Shown here in pieces: positions 20,088 to 27,737 of a DNA stretch of 64,000 nucleotides. The notes under the pieces are model-generated. The model searched no databases. It saw only the letters and a program-made list of their open reading frames with translations, and had not been told where the DNA came from. Origin of the DNA: an uncultured Granulosicoccaceae bacterium (lineage in GTDB: Bacteria > Pseudomonadota > Gammaproteobacteria > Granulosicoccales > Granulosicoccaceae). Position 1 is the stretch's first letter. The number at the start of each line of letters is the position of its first letter. The stretch spans positions 1-64,000 of the forward strand of contig CALGNZ010000046.1 of NCBI GenBank assembly GCA_937957915.1, given 5' to 3'. The translations under genes and the position numbers were made by a program.

Positions 20088-20552
20088 CTACGACATCCGA
20101 CCAGACTGCCCGACAATCGCATCAATAGTGCCCTGCTCGTTGCTCGACCACCACTGCACTGCAAAGAAAAACAACAATCCGACCGGCCCAAATACCAATG
20201 TCAAAAACAGGCAAGGCACGACCAGCGTGACCGGTAAGTTTGTTGCCATTGCGCGACGTACCTGCCAGCCACCCAAAAACAAATCAAATGCGAGGTAATG
20301 TGTCCAGCCAGCCAGCACGGCTACCGGGTTTTGGTACAACCGACTCAGCGACTCAATCGACCCGAATCCACCACTAAAAAAGGGCAACGCAAAACAAAGC
20401 GAACCCAGATAGGCCAGCGAGAGCCCGATCGGCATACAGATACCGGCGAACAGCACAGCTCGTGCGGGGAGTACAGGATACAGAAGCAATACAAGCCAAC
20501 CGCTGAGCGCCCAAATGTTTGCCATCCAGTAGAGACTATTAAATGTAATCAT
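20088..20552 (-). CDS. ABA4-like integral membrane protein (DUF4281)
   Basis: The 154-residue protein has four hydrophobic segments (about residues 7-27, 32-55, 80-98 and 112-135). It matches the ABA4-like family in the NPVAVLAGWTHYLAFDLFLGGW region and in the following basic WQVRRAMA loop. In plants ABA4 is needed for neoxanthin formation; bacterial members are of unknown function. No carotenoid genes are visible here. The start is ATG at 20552, since AGGAG lies eight bases before it; an in-frame codon nine residues upstream is less likely. Confidence 0.8.
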   Translation of the reverse strand: MITFNSLYWMANIWALSGWLVLLLYPVLPARAVLFAGICMPIGLSLAYLGSLCFALPFFSGGFGSIESLSRLYQNPVAVLAGWTHYLAFDLFLGGWQVRRAMATNLPVTLVVPCLFLTLVFGPVGLLFFFAVQWWSSNEQGTIDAIVGQSGRMS

Positions 20553-20896
20553 CTTCGTGGCTCCTGGCGCTTGGCGCACCGGTTATCTCTGTGTAGATGG
20601 CTGAGAAGATGCAATCTCCCCTGGCCAACGCATTAACGGCGCGCGCTGAGAAACTTTGATCTGCAAGCAACGCTTTATAGTTTTCAGGCATTCCGTTGGT
20701 GAAATACCCGGGGGTGTCACTCTTATCTTATAAGGTAGAGTCTGTTCAAACGAGGGCGACGTTCGTCCGCAGTGTAGAGGTTGTGTACATCTGTTGTGCG
20801 TCTGATCGAGTGCCGACGTCGATTCCGACTTTCGGATATAAGCAAGGGCGCCGACTACTGTGGCGCCCCTTCATACCAGCTTCTAGTTATACGAAA
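20553..20896. other. Intergenic region with terminator-like hairpin at 20845-20870
   Basis: The 344 bases hold no gene. AGGGCGCC (20845-20852) pairs with GGCGCCCCT (20862-20870) just past the stop of the minus-strand fasciclin gene, so it probably ends that transcript although the following T-tract is poor. Small palindromes such as CCTTATAAGATAAG (minus strand, about 20729-20742) lie in the ABA4-side promoter area. Confidence 0.45.
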
Positions 20897-22411
20897 TTAC
20901 TGAATGACTGCGTCAATGACGTGGATAATGCCATTCTCGGCTTTTATATCTGTCTGTATTACTTTGGCGTTATTTACGAACAGCGACCCGTCCCGGATTG
21001 CCAAGGTGATTGAGTTTCCACTGGCAGTGTCTACATTGCCTCCTGACAAAGAGAATGCCGTCACAGAATCCACAGTGGCGCCCGCAACGACGTGGGTCAG
21101 CAGAATGTTGGACAATGTATCTGTGTCTCCCAACAGTGCGTTGATCGTATCCTGACCCAGCGCTGCGAATGCGTCATCAGTCGGTGCGAATACCGTAAAA
21201 ATACCACTGTGGTCTGCCAGCACGGTATCCAGGTGCGTTGCCTGCAGAGCAGCAATCAGTGTGGTGAATCGGCCATCAGCTAATGCCAGGTCAACGACAG
21301 AACCGTGCGTTTCAACAATCGATGGTGGTAATAGCACTGTGTCGATCTCGTGTATTACGCCATTGCTTGCCATGATGTCTGTCGCGATAACTTTGGAAGT
21401 ATTAACAAACAGGCTGCCATCGTTAAGAGACAGTGCAAACTCAGCGTTATTTGCCGCTGTGATTTTTGTACCTGCCAGACCAATTGCAGTTTCCGCGTTT
21501 ACTGCCGTGCCGCCAATCACGTGGTAGAGCAGAATGTTTTTGAGAGCGTCCGGATCTGCCAACAGGGCATTGATGGTATCACTGCCAAGCTTGTTGAATG
21601 CTTCATCGTTTGGCGCGAAAACGGTGAACGTTGCCGATTCATCAGCCAGAACACTGTCGAGCCCGGTTGCCTGCAATGCAGCTGCCAGCGTATTGAATCG
21701 ACCAGCTGATACAGCCGTATCGACAATAGAAGTGCCGCCGGAAGAACCCGAATTGCCCCCTGCGCCCGAGTCGTTATTACCTGAGTCATCGTTACCTGAG
21801 TCATCGTTACCCGCGTCGTCGTCACCTGAACCACCACCGCCCGACGTATCATTGTCTGCAGGGGGCAGCAACACTGTATCTATGACGTGGATTACGCCGT
21901 TGGTCGCGTTGATATCCGTTGCAGTAACCTGTGAATCATTGATGAACAGTTCGGTACCACGCAATGATATATTCAGCAAATCGTCATTGGCTGCTGGAAC
22001 CGATGTGCCCGCCAGTGAGATTGCCGTTTGAGCATCAACCGCATTGCCTGCCAACACGTGATACAGGAGAATATCTGAAAGAGCGTCGGTGTCCGCCAGC
22101 AATGCAGTTATTGTCGCATCACCCAATTTGGCAAATGCGTCGTCGGTCGGTGCAAATACGGTGTATGTCTGCGAGCTGTCTGCCAGCGCGGCATCCAGTC
22201 CGGTTGCCTGCAATGCAGCAACCAGCGTTGTAAAGCTACCAGCAGCTACCGCTGTGTCAACAATGTTGGCGGTGGCTGTGCCGTCTGTGTTTTCTCCGGT
22301 GTCAGCTCCTGAGCCTTTCACCACCACATTGCTCTCGCCGTCGCAGGCGACCAACGCGCCAAGCGCCAACCCGGCTAATGCTAATTTGCCTAGCTTATTT
22401 CTTAAAACCAT
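20897..22411 (-). CDS. Lipoprotein with three fasciclin (FAS1) domains
   Basis: The 504-residue product starts with a signal peptide ending in the lipobox LVAC (Cys23). Three FAS1 domains of about 130 residues follow (roughly 45-175, 225-360 and 370-504). Each begins with the VDTAVAAGSFTTL-like motif and contains the TVFAPTDDAFA and NGVIHVIDTVLLP signatures. Domains 1 and 2 are joined by a 40-residue Gly/Asn/Asp/Ser linker encoded by a DNA tandem repeat. FAS1 proteins mediate cell or matrix adhesion, so a cell-surface adhesion role is inferred. The start is ATG at 22411, preceded by GAGGGTG, not the codon 50 residues upstream. It is divergent from galU. Confidence 0.88.
   Translation of the reverse strand: MVLRNKLGKLALAGLALGALVACDGESNVVVKGSGADTGENTDGTATANIVDTAVAAGSFTTLVAALQATGLDAALADSSQTYTVFAPTDDAFAKLGDATITALLADTDALSDILLYHVLAGNAVDAQTAISLAGTSVPAANDDLLNISLRGTELFINDSQVTATDINATNGVIHVIDTVLLPPADNDTSGGGGSGDDDAGNDDSGNDDSGNNDSGAGGNSGSSGGTSIVDTAVSAGRFNTLAAALQATGLDSVLADESATFTVFAPNDEAFNKLGSDTINALLADPDALKNILLYHVIGGTAVNAETAIGLAGTKITAANNAEFALSLNDGSLFVNTSKVIATDIMASNGVIHEIDTVLLPPSIVETHGSVVDLALADGRFTTLIAALQATHLDTVLADHSGIFTVFAPTDDAFAALGQDTINALLGDTDTLSNILLTHVVAGATVDSVTAFSLSGGNVDTASGNSITLAIRDGSLFVNNAKVIQTDIKAENGIIHVIDAVIQ
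21765..21824. repeat. Four-unit 15-bp tandem repeat in the FAS1 linker
   Basis: Units at 21765, 21780, 21795 and 21810 vary around CCTGAGTCATCGTTA; the second and third are identical. On the minus strand they encode the pentapeptide GNDDS repeated within the linker of the fasciclin lipoprotein. Copy number may vary between strains by slippage without breaking the frame. Confidence 0.85.
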
Positions 22412-22642
22412 CTTCTTCACCCTCGTCTGTGTAATTTCTTTCGATGTGTGCGTCACCGCGAGGCGAACAATAGTTGTTCGACTATGACCAGTCGGTAGCC
22501 GGCTTGTGAACCGCAGGAGAACGGGCGTGAACAGACTGTGAACCAGCCGCATTGGCGGCACAGACCAGCCAATGGACTCGCAATGATCCGGTCTCCCTCG
22601 AGCGCTTGCAAAGTCATCGCGATTGCATGGTGTGCGTACTGC

Positions 22643-22648
22643 TACAAT
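22643..22648 (+). promoter_or_regulatory. Putative -10 box for the galU operon
   Basis: TACAAT lies 35 bases upstream of the galU start codon, preceded by a TTGCAT hexamer at a short 14-base spacing. It is the only promoter-like sequence close to the gene in the 270-bp divergent region. Confidence 0.35.
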
Positions 22649-22682
22649 CTGGCGTCAATCAAAAAAACCTAATCGAGTAAAA

Positions 22683-23576
22683 ATGTCCGTTGATGTTGCT
22701 GTTGTGCCTGTTGCAGGCCTGGGCACCCGTCTGCTGCCTTTGACGCGCTCCGTCCCCAAAGAGTTACTGCCACTGGGGAGTAAACCGGTATTGCAGCATG
22801 TCATTGACGAGCTCGAGTCAGCCGGAATCCGTCATATTGTGCTGGTCACAGGAGCGGGTGAGAGCAGCATCCGACAACACTTCGGTATTGATTCAAATCT
22901 CGAACGACAATTGCTGGCCAAGGGTAAAGCTGATCAGCTTACACAACTGCAGTCATTAGCTGACGGCATTCAGATCGACTATGTCAGGCAGTCTCGCCAA
23001 CTGGGACTCGGCCATGCAATCTGGTGCGCTCGCGACATAATCGGAGATCGACCTTTTACCATCGCACTCGGCGACGCCATGTTCGGCCTCAACAATTCAA
23101 CTTTGTGCCAGCGGCTGCAACGAGTATTTATAAACACATCTGCGGACGCGGTAATCGCCTTTCACGAAGTACCAAAAGACAGGGTCAGTCGCTATGGAGT
23201 CGCAAAGGTCGGGGCCACCAATATCGACGGCGAAGGCTCCTTCGAAGTGGCAGATCTCATCGAGAAACCGGCAACAGCAGACGCGCCAAGTCAATACGCT
23301 ATTGCCGCCCGTTATGTTTGTCATAGTCAGATATTTAACTTACTTGGCAACACTAAAGAAGGGGTTGGTGGTGAAATACAGCTAACCGACGCCCTGCGCA
23401 CACTGATACTTGCAGGAGGCAAAGTGGTAGGGGTGCCGCTTCAGCAAAACGAAAAACGATTTGACGTAGGTAATTTCGACTCTTATTTTTCAGCGTTTGT
23501 AGAAGTCGCCTGTGCCGACCCGATTCATGGCAATGCCTTAAAGCAACAACTGCAAGCAATTCTCGACAAAGATTAA
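22683..23576 (+). CDS. galU: UTP-glucose-1-phosphate uridylyltransferase family protein
   Basis: The 297-residue protein has the nucleotidyltransferase signature GLGTRLLPLTRSVPKELLP at residues 12-30, SRQLGLGHAIWCA in the middle and the Asp of ALGDAMFG for metal binding. This is the GalU family, which makes UDP-glucose from glucose-1-phosphate and UTP; related enzymes act on other sugar-1-phosphates. The start is ATG at 22683; an earlier in-frame codon would run through the -10 box. Four bases after its stop begins a glucuronokinase-like GHMP kinase gene. That pairing raises the possibility that the real substrate is glucuronic acid-1-phosphate, giving UDP-glucuronate. Confidence 0.88.
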   Translation: MSVDVAVVPVAGLGTRLLPLTRSVPKELLPLGSKPVLQHVIDELESAGIRHIVLVTGAGESSIRQHFGIDSNLERQLLAKGKADQLTQLQSLADGIQIDYVRQSRQLGLGHAIWCARDIIGDRPFTIALGDAMFGLNNSTLCQRLQRVFINTSADAVIAFHEVPKDRVSRYGVAKVGATNIDGEGSFEVADLIEKPATADAPSQYAIAARYVCHSQIFNLLGNTKEGVGGEIQLTDALRTLILAGGKVVGVPLQQNEKRFDVGNFDSYFSAFVEVACADPIHGNALKQQLQAILDKD

Positions 23577-23580
23577 AACC

Positions 23581-24582
23581 ATGCAAGTGATACACAAGAC
23601 AGCGTACGCGAGAGCAGGCTTGATCGGCAATCCATCAGATGGCTACGGTGGAAAAACTATTGCGTTTACGATGCAGGAGTACCGTGCGGAAGTATCTCTG
23701 CATGAGTGGCCGACAGTAGAGATTATTGCCGGTCGCGACGACCTGGATCAATACGCTAGCGTGCAATCACTACACAGCAGAGTATCGCAACATGGTTACT
23801 ACGGCGGCACCAGGCTAATCAAGGCCACCATCAAACAGTTCGTTGACTACTGCATAGCCAGTAAACTGCAACTGCACGAAAGAAATTTTGCTATCCGTTA
23901 TACATCGAATATCCCGCAGCAGGTCGGCATGGCCGGATCCAGTGCCATTATCATTGCCACTCTTCGTGCGCTAATGGATTTTTATGGCATTTCCATTGAT
24001 AAACGCATCCAGCCCTCCATGGCGCTTGACACTGAACGCTGCGAGTTGGGTATTGAAGGCGGGTTGCAGGATCGGGTTGCTCAAATTTATGAGGGGCTGG
24101 TGGCAATGGACTTCAGTAACATTAACTACCGGCAAAACTATCAATTCGGTTCATACGAAACCATAGACCCTGCACTGTTGCCGGGCCTCTACGTGGCATA
24201 TAAGCCCTCCAGCAGCGAACCTACGGAAGTCTTTCACAATGACCTGCGTGCGCGCTACGATGCCGGTGACAGTATCATTGTCGCTGCAATGTCCAGATTT
24301 GCCGAGTTAACCGTCATCGCAAAAACTGCCATCCTGAATCAGGACTATCAAGCACTGCACAACGCCATTGACGCCAATTTTGATTTGAGGGATTCAATCT
24401 GCACATTGAACCCCTCTCATACCGAAATGGTTGCGGTGGCGCGATCCTGTGGCGCATCCGCAAAGTACGCGGGCTCGGGCGGAGCAATCGTTGGCACCTT
24501 TCAAGACGATGAGCAGTATGCTCGCCTGCAAGCGCGGCTAACTAATCTTGGCTGTACGGTGCTCAAACCGACGATTATCTAG
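23581..24582 (+). CDS. GHMP kinase, glucuronokinase-like
   Basis: The 333-residue protein has GHMP kinase motif 1 as GLIGNPSDGYGGKT (residues 14-27), the ATP-binding motif 2 as QVGMAGSSAIIIATLRAL (about 113-130) and the C-terminal motif KYAGSGGAIVG. The stretch ELGIEGGLQDRVAQIYEGL is strikingly like plant glucuronokinase, which phosphorylates D-glucuronate to glucuronate-1-phosphate. Galactokinase, mevalonate and homoserine kinase signatures do not fit as well. With the uridylyltransferase four bases upstream, it could form a two-step salvage route to a UDP-sugar. Substrate assignment is inference from motif memory, not from a search. Confidence 0.8.
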   Translation: MQVIHKTAYARAGLIGNPSDGYGGKTIAFTMQEYRAEVSLHEWPTVEIIAGRDDLDQYASVQSLHSRVSQHGYYGGTRLIKATIKQFVDYCIASKLQLHERNFAIRYTSNIPQQVGMAGSSAIIIATLRALMDFYGISIDKRIQPSMALDTERCELGIEGGLQDRVAQIYEGLVAMDFSNINYRQNYQFGSYETIDPALLPGLYVAYKPSSSEPTEVFHNDLRARYDAGDSIIVAAMSRFAELTVIAKTAILNQDYQALHNAIDANFDLRDSICTLNPSHTEMVAVARSCGASAKYAGSGGAIVGTFQDDEQYARLQARLTNLGCTVLKPTII

Positions 24583-24641
24583 ATGCCCTATCTCGGCGAG
24601 CGGTGCAAAGCGTAAGATCAAGATCAAAAAACAGAGCTGGC

Positions 24642-24725
24642 AAAAACGCTTAGCGTTTCTTATCTACAGCGAAAGTCTTTAAACCTGGCCGTTCTCGCTT
24701 CGCAGATTTCTACTGCACTGACCTG
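24642..24725. repeat. Degenerate copy of the palindromic intergenic element
   Basis: AAAAACGCTTAGCGTTTCTTATCT (first part at 24642) matches the left flank of the 26866-27029 element. GTTCTCGCTTCGCAGATTTCTAC (starting about 24691) matches its right arm (GTTCTCGCTACGCAGACTTCTAC). The left arm has been lost. It lies between the convergent kinase and hom genes, which otherwise have no gene between them. Confidence 0.5.
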
Positions 24726-24828
24726 AACAAAAAAATATGGCAGCTGGCCTGAGAAATCTAATTCGACCTCAGCAACTCACTCACTGAGAGTGTATTAAAC
24801 TTGTTCGCAAAGACGCTATGTCGAGATG

Positions 24829-26139
24829 CTAACCAAGGCTTTCCACACGAATTCGAACAACAGCACCCTCAACGGACTTGAGCTGTTCCAGTTGTGCAAT
24901 CGCCGCATCCATTGCGCCTTCCACGATCTGCTTTGTCAGTAGTACGATGGGCAATTTACTGGAACCGGAAGCTGGTCCTTTTTGGATAATCGCCTCGATA
25001 TTAATATTTTGATCGGCGAGTATCCTGCTTATATCTGCCATCACCCCGGGCACATCTTCCGCCAGTATTCTCAGGTAATAGGAAGTCTGAAATTCGCTAC
25101 TGGGAACGGTGCGGCTCTCGTTGATAGAGTCGTGCTGGAACGCCAGCACCGGTACTCTGTTGTGCACATCTGCCGAGGCCACTCTGACCACATCCAGTAT
25201 ATCGGCCACCACGCTCGAGCCGGTGGGCTCAGCTCCCGCACCAGCGCCGTAATACAGCGTCGGCCCTACCGCATCAGCTTGCACCAGCACCGCATTCATC
25301 ACCCCGTCAACATTGGCAATTAAACGCCGCTCGGGCAATAGTGCCGGATGCACCCGCAATTCAATTCCGTTACCCGTATCAATCGCCAGGCCGACATGTT
25401 TTATACGATAGCCGAGCTCTTCAGCATAGACCGTATCTTCCTGTGTGATATGACTGATGCCCTCGGTATACACCGCATCAAATTTCAACGGAACCCCGAA
25501 TGCGATCGAGGCAAGAATTGTCAATTTATGCGCTGCATCTATTCCCTCAACATCAAAGGTAGGATCCGCCTCGGCATAGCCAAGCGCCTGCGCTTCATCC
25601 AGTACTTCCGGGAAATCTCTTCCTTTATCTCTCATCTCGGTGAGTATGTAATTACTGGTACCGTTAATAATTCCCGCAAGCCACTGAATTTTGTTACCGG
25701 CCAGTCCCTCTCTTATCGACTTGATCACCGGGATACCTCCGGCAACTGCTGCTTCAAACGCAACGCTCACCCCGTGTTTTCTGGCAGCTTCGAAAATCTC
25801 GTTGCCGTGCACGGCAATTAACGCCTTGTTGGCGGTGACCACATGTTTACCATTGGCAATTGCCTTTAGCAGCAGCGACCGTGCTGGCTCATCACCGCCC
25901 ATCACCTCGATCACCACATCAATTTCAGGATCGTTGACAATGTCGTCATGATTAGTAGTTAGTGCTACGCTGGCAAGCTCCGGCGCACGCTCTCGACTGA
26001 TATCGCGCACCGCTGCAGACTTTACAATGATATCCCGACCGGCCCGGCGATTTATCTCTACTGCATTTCTGGCCAGCACAACAGCTGCGCCCTGACCGAC
26101 CGTACCAAAGCCAAGGAATCCAATTTTTACCGGGTTCAA
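24829..26139 (-). CDS. hom: Homoserine dehydrogenase
   Basis: Hom reduces aspartate semialdehyde to homoserine, the branch point to methionine and threonine. The 436-residue protein has the Rossmann motif GFLGFGTVGQG near residues 7-17, the VVTANKALIA and AAVAGGIPVI regions, GIINGTSNYIL for substrate binding and a C-terminal ACT domain (about 350-430) for feedback control. It is the monofunctional form, not fused to aspartate kinase. The start is a TTG at 26139, favoured by an AGGTGAG ribosome-binding site seven bases upstream; no ATG is available. thrB and thrC are not adjacent. Confidence 0.95.
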   Translation of the reverse strand: MNPVKIGFLGFGTVGQGAAVVLARNAVEINRRAGRDIIVKSAAVRDISRERAPELASVALTTNHDDIVNDPEIDVVIEVMGGDEPARSLLLKAIANGKHVVTANKALIAVHGNEIFEAARKHGVSVAFEAAVAGGIPVIKSIREGLAGNKIQWLAGIINGTSNYILTEMRDKGRDFPEVLDEAQALGYAEADPTFDVEGIDAAHKLTILASIAFGVPLKFDAVYTEGISHITQEDTVYAEELGYRIKHVGLAIDTGNGIELRVHPALLPERRLIANVDGVMNAVLVQADAVGPTLYYGAGAGAEPTGSSVVADILDVVRVASADVHNRVPVLAFQHDSINESRTVPSSEFQTSYYLRILAEDVPGVMADISRILADQNINIEAIIQKGPASGSSKLPIVLLTKQIVEGAMDAAIAQLEQLKSVEGAVVRIRVESLG

Positions 26140-26236
26140 TGTTGTCTCACCTTGTGGGGTAGAAGCTGCAGCGCTGTGTGGGGAGAACTGCCCAAATGCG
26201 ACAGTCTATCGCAGCAGCCTAAAAATGTAAGTTTAT

Positions 26237-26276
26237 CGCGGCGGGCTGTGTACCCGCGCCGCAGCGCGCTATTATA
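26237..26276 (-). promoter_or_regulatory. Putative hom promoter (-10) and leader hairpin
   Basis: On the minus strand TATAAT (26271-26276) is a perfect -10, with a weak GATTGC-like -35 sixteen bases upstream. The first transcribed bases would form a GC-rich hairpin (GCGGCG...CGCCGC type, about 26237-26261). About 125 nt then lead to the TTG start. The same box read on the plus strand (TATTAT) could serve the gene at 26305. Confidence 0.4.
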
Positions 26277-26304
26277 ACCATCAAGTGAGCCAGCAATCTA
26301 AACA

Positions 26305-26694
26305 ATGAAATTTACCCAAGACAACCCAGGTAGCGAATTAGTATTCAGCGATTACGACGACCACAGCGTCACAATCAACGAACAAAAGCTCGTCAGCAGT
26401 CTGATCGTCTTTCCCGATGCTCTGCACGAACAGTGGCAAACCCGAAATGTAAGCAGTTTGACCATAGAAAACTTCGACTTATTGCTACAGCGTCGGCCCG
26501 ACATCGTAATTCTGGGCACCGGAAACAAACAGAAATTCCCCCCAATTGAACTGCGACGTCAGCTCGCCGCCAACCGGCTGCACCTGGAAATTATGACGAA
26601 CGCCGCCGCCTGTCGAACCTACAACCTGCTCGTATCCGAAGATCGCGATGTCGCTGCAGCCATCATTATTGAAACAGCTGACAATGGTGCGTAA
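26305..26694 (+). CDS. Mth938-like domain protein (DUF498)
   Basis: The 129-residue protein shows the Mth938/NDUFAF3-like pattern: a beta-rich N-terminus, PDIVILGTGNKQKFPP in the middle and the MTNAAACRTYNLLVSEDR motif near the end. Bacterial members are soluble proteins of unknown function; the mitochondrial relative helps assemble complex I. It is divergent from hom and ends 64 bases before a terminator, so it is a single-gene unit. Confidence 0.85.
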   Translation: MKFTQDNPGSELVFSDYDDHSVTINEQKLVSSLIVFPDALHEQWQTRNVSSLTIENFDLLLQRRPDIVILGTGNKQKFPPIELRRQLAANRLHLEIMTNAAACRTYNLLVSEDRDVAAAIIIETADNGA

Positions 26695-26757
26695 TCCGCA
26701 CGAACGCAGGAATGACAGGCTACCAAACAAAGTCGAACCAACAGCATACACAATAAC

Positions 26758-26802
26758 ACCGGCATCAAGCCGGCTTGGCTCGACCCGGAATTGCCGGTTT
26801 TT
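26758..26802 (+). terminator. Rho-independent terminator after the Mth938-like gene
   Basis: ACCGGCA (26758-26764) pairs with TGCCGGT (26792-26798) and is followed by a five-base T-tract. An inner small hairpin (GCCGGCTTGGC region) strengthens the fold. It is 64 bases beyond the stop codon of the plus-strand gene. Confidence 0.6.
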
Positions 26803-26865
26803 GCAACAGACCATTGCGATCAAACTCGGAAGGAAAAAAACGCAAGGCGTTTACGATCTCGCTCC

Positions 26866-27029
26866 AGGAGTCTGCGCGGCAGAACCTCTGCTACTGCGAA
26901 CGCGCCCTGACGGTGCGTTTTTATCGATCCTTTTCGTTGCGTATGAATAACTATGCGCCTTAAATAATCGTAAAAACGCCCTCGCCGTGGCACGTTCTCG
27001 CTACGCAGACTTCTACCGCGCAGACTCCT
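26866..27029. repeat. Long palindromic element, full-length copy (MITE-like)
   Basis: The ends are inverted repeats: AGGAGTCTGCGCGGC at 26866 against CTACCGCGCAGACTCCT ending at 27029. The symmetry continues inwards: CCTCTGCTAC versus GCTACGCAGA, and GAACGCGCC...GCGTTTTTATCGAT versus the complement of ATCGTAAAAACGCC...GTTCTC. Almost the whole 164 bases can therefore fold into one imperfect hairpin. Within it, 26899-26922 alone resembles a terminator (8-bp stem plus T-tract). A 64-bp copy lacking the centre is at 38691-38754 and a relic at 24642-24725. No transposase is encoded, so it would have to be mobilised in trans. Confidence 0.7.
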
Positions 27030-27076
27030 AGCCCGTATTATCTGGCACCCGCAAATCTGACTGGTCGCAAAAAGAC

Positions 27077-27276
27077 TTTTGGCTTTGTTATGGTCTTTTC
27101 AGAAATGAAGCCCCCGGTGCGGGTGTCCTGTTCGCAAAGCTGCAGACATCCTCGGGGTTGGTGCGGTGTAGTTCGCGTTTCTCACCAGCACCCCACGTTC
27201 GACCGCAGAAAGGCTTTCTGCTTCGTTTTTGATATTTTCAAACATGCAGCCCCCGGCAGGGATGCCATAAGCAGAC
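27077..27276. repeat. Imperfect direct repeat pair
   Basis: About 27077-27147 and 27216-27276 share the order TTTTCAxAxATGxAGCCCCCGG, then GGG-TGxC, then GCAGAC, with moderate divergence between. The 70-base spacer includes GTTGGTGCGGTG and CACCAGCACCCC. Minus-strand frames here are repetitive (GIPAGGCMF and GHPHRGLHF), reflecting the repeat rather than a gene. Confidence 0.45.
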
Positions 27277-27316
27277 AGCCCGTGCAACAGCACCTAACCC
27301 ACCGGCGTGCACACTC

Positions 27317-27523
27317 CTAACCGAAGGTAAACTCCTGAAATTTGTTTCTTTTATTCGAGCTCGCTCGAATCGATGCTTCAACGGAACTCAGGATAGATGG
27401 CTTGGGCTCTAATAACGAGAAACCACCGTCATAGTCGCTTTTGTTATTTGCCTGGCTGCCAACAGCAGCATCAGCCGGTAATAGACTGAGGTCAGAAACT
27501 TCTGAATTACTTTGATTTGTCAT
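27317..27523 (-). CDS. Small hypothetical protein (doubtful)
   Basis: A 68-codon frame starts with ATG at 27523, eight bases after GAG in TTGAGAAAAG. The product is polar and Ser/Asn-rich with no signal peptide, membrane segment or known motif. It is the only frame in the 1-kb gap with a usable ribosome-binding site. It diverges from the iron permease gene and would sit close to the Fur box. It may be a chance frame. Confidence 0.25.
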   Translation of the reverse strand: MTNQSNSEVSDLSLLPADAAVGSQANNKSDYDGGFSLLEPKPSILSSVEASIRASSNKRNKFQEFTFG

Positions 27524-27649
27524 CTTTTCTCAACCACTTTTTAATGTCAGCTGATTGTTTCATTTCAGTTACATATCGTCTGATTAATGAATCACAAATT
27601 TCCAATTTTCCAGATTAATCTTCATACTGACGTCAAAGGAATTGAAAAT

Positions 27650-27668
27650 GAGAATAATTCGCATTATC
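27650..27668 (+). promoter_or_regulatory. Fur box upstream of the iron ABC permease
   Basis: GAGAATAATTCGCATTATC matches the 19-base Fur consensus GATAATGATAATCATTATC at 14 of 19 positions, with the outer GA-AAT and CATTATC halves intact. It lies 70 bases before the permease start codon, so iron-bound Fur should repress the gene. Confidence 0.75.
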
Positions 27669-27737
27669 CTCACCATCTCAAATTTACAAAGCCCTGTTAA
27701 CCATGATGCAAAAAAACGGTATTGACGAACGCGCATC

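Larger units (their letters stand above)
26695..27737. other. Gene-poor kilobase with repeats, terminator and Fur box
   Basis: This 1-kb gap contains, in order, a terminator (26758-26802), a 164-bp palindromic element (26866-27029), a pair of direct repeats (27077-27276), a doubtful small minus-strand frame (27317-27523) and a Fur box (27650-27668). The right third is AT-rich. It looks like an accumulation site for small mobile or repetitive DNA. Confidence 0.5.

Noticed and set aside
26775-27320. Several short frames across the 27-kb gap
   Set aside because: They follow palindromic and direct repeats and lack ribosome-binding sites.
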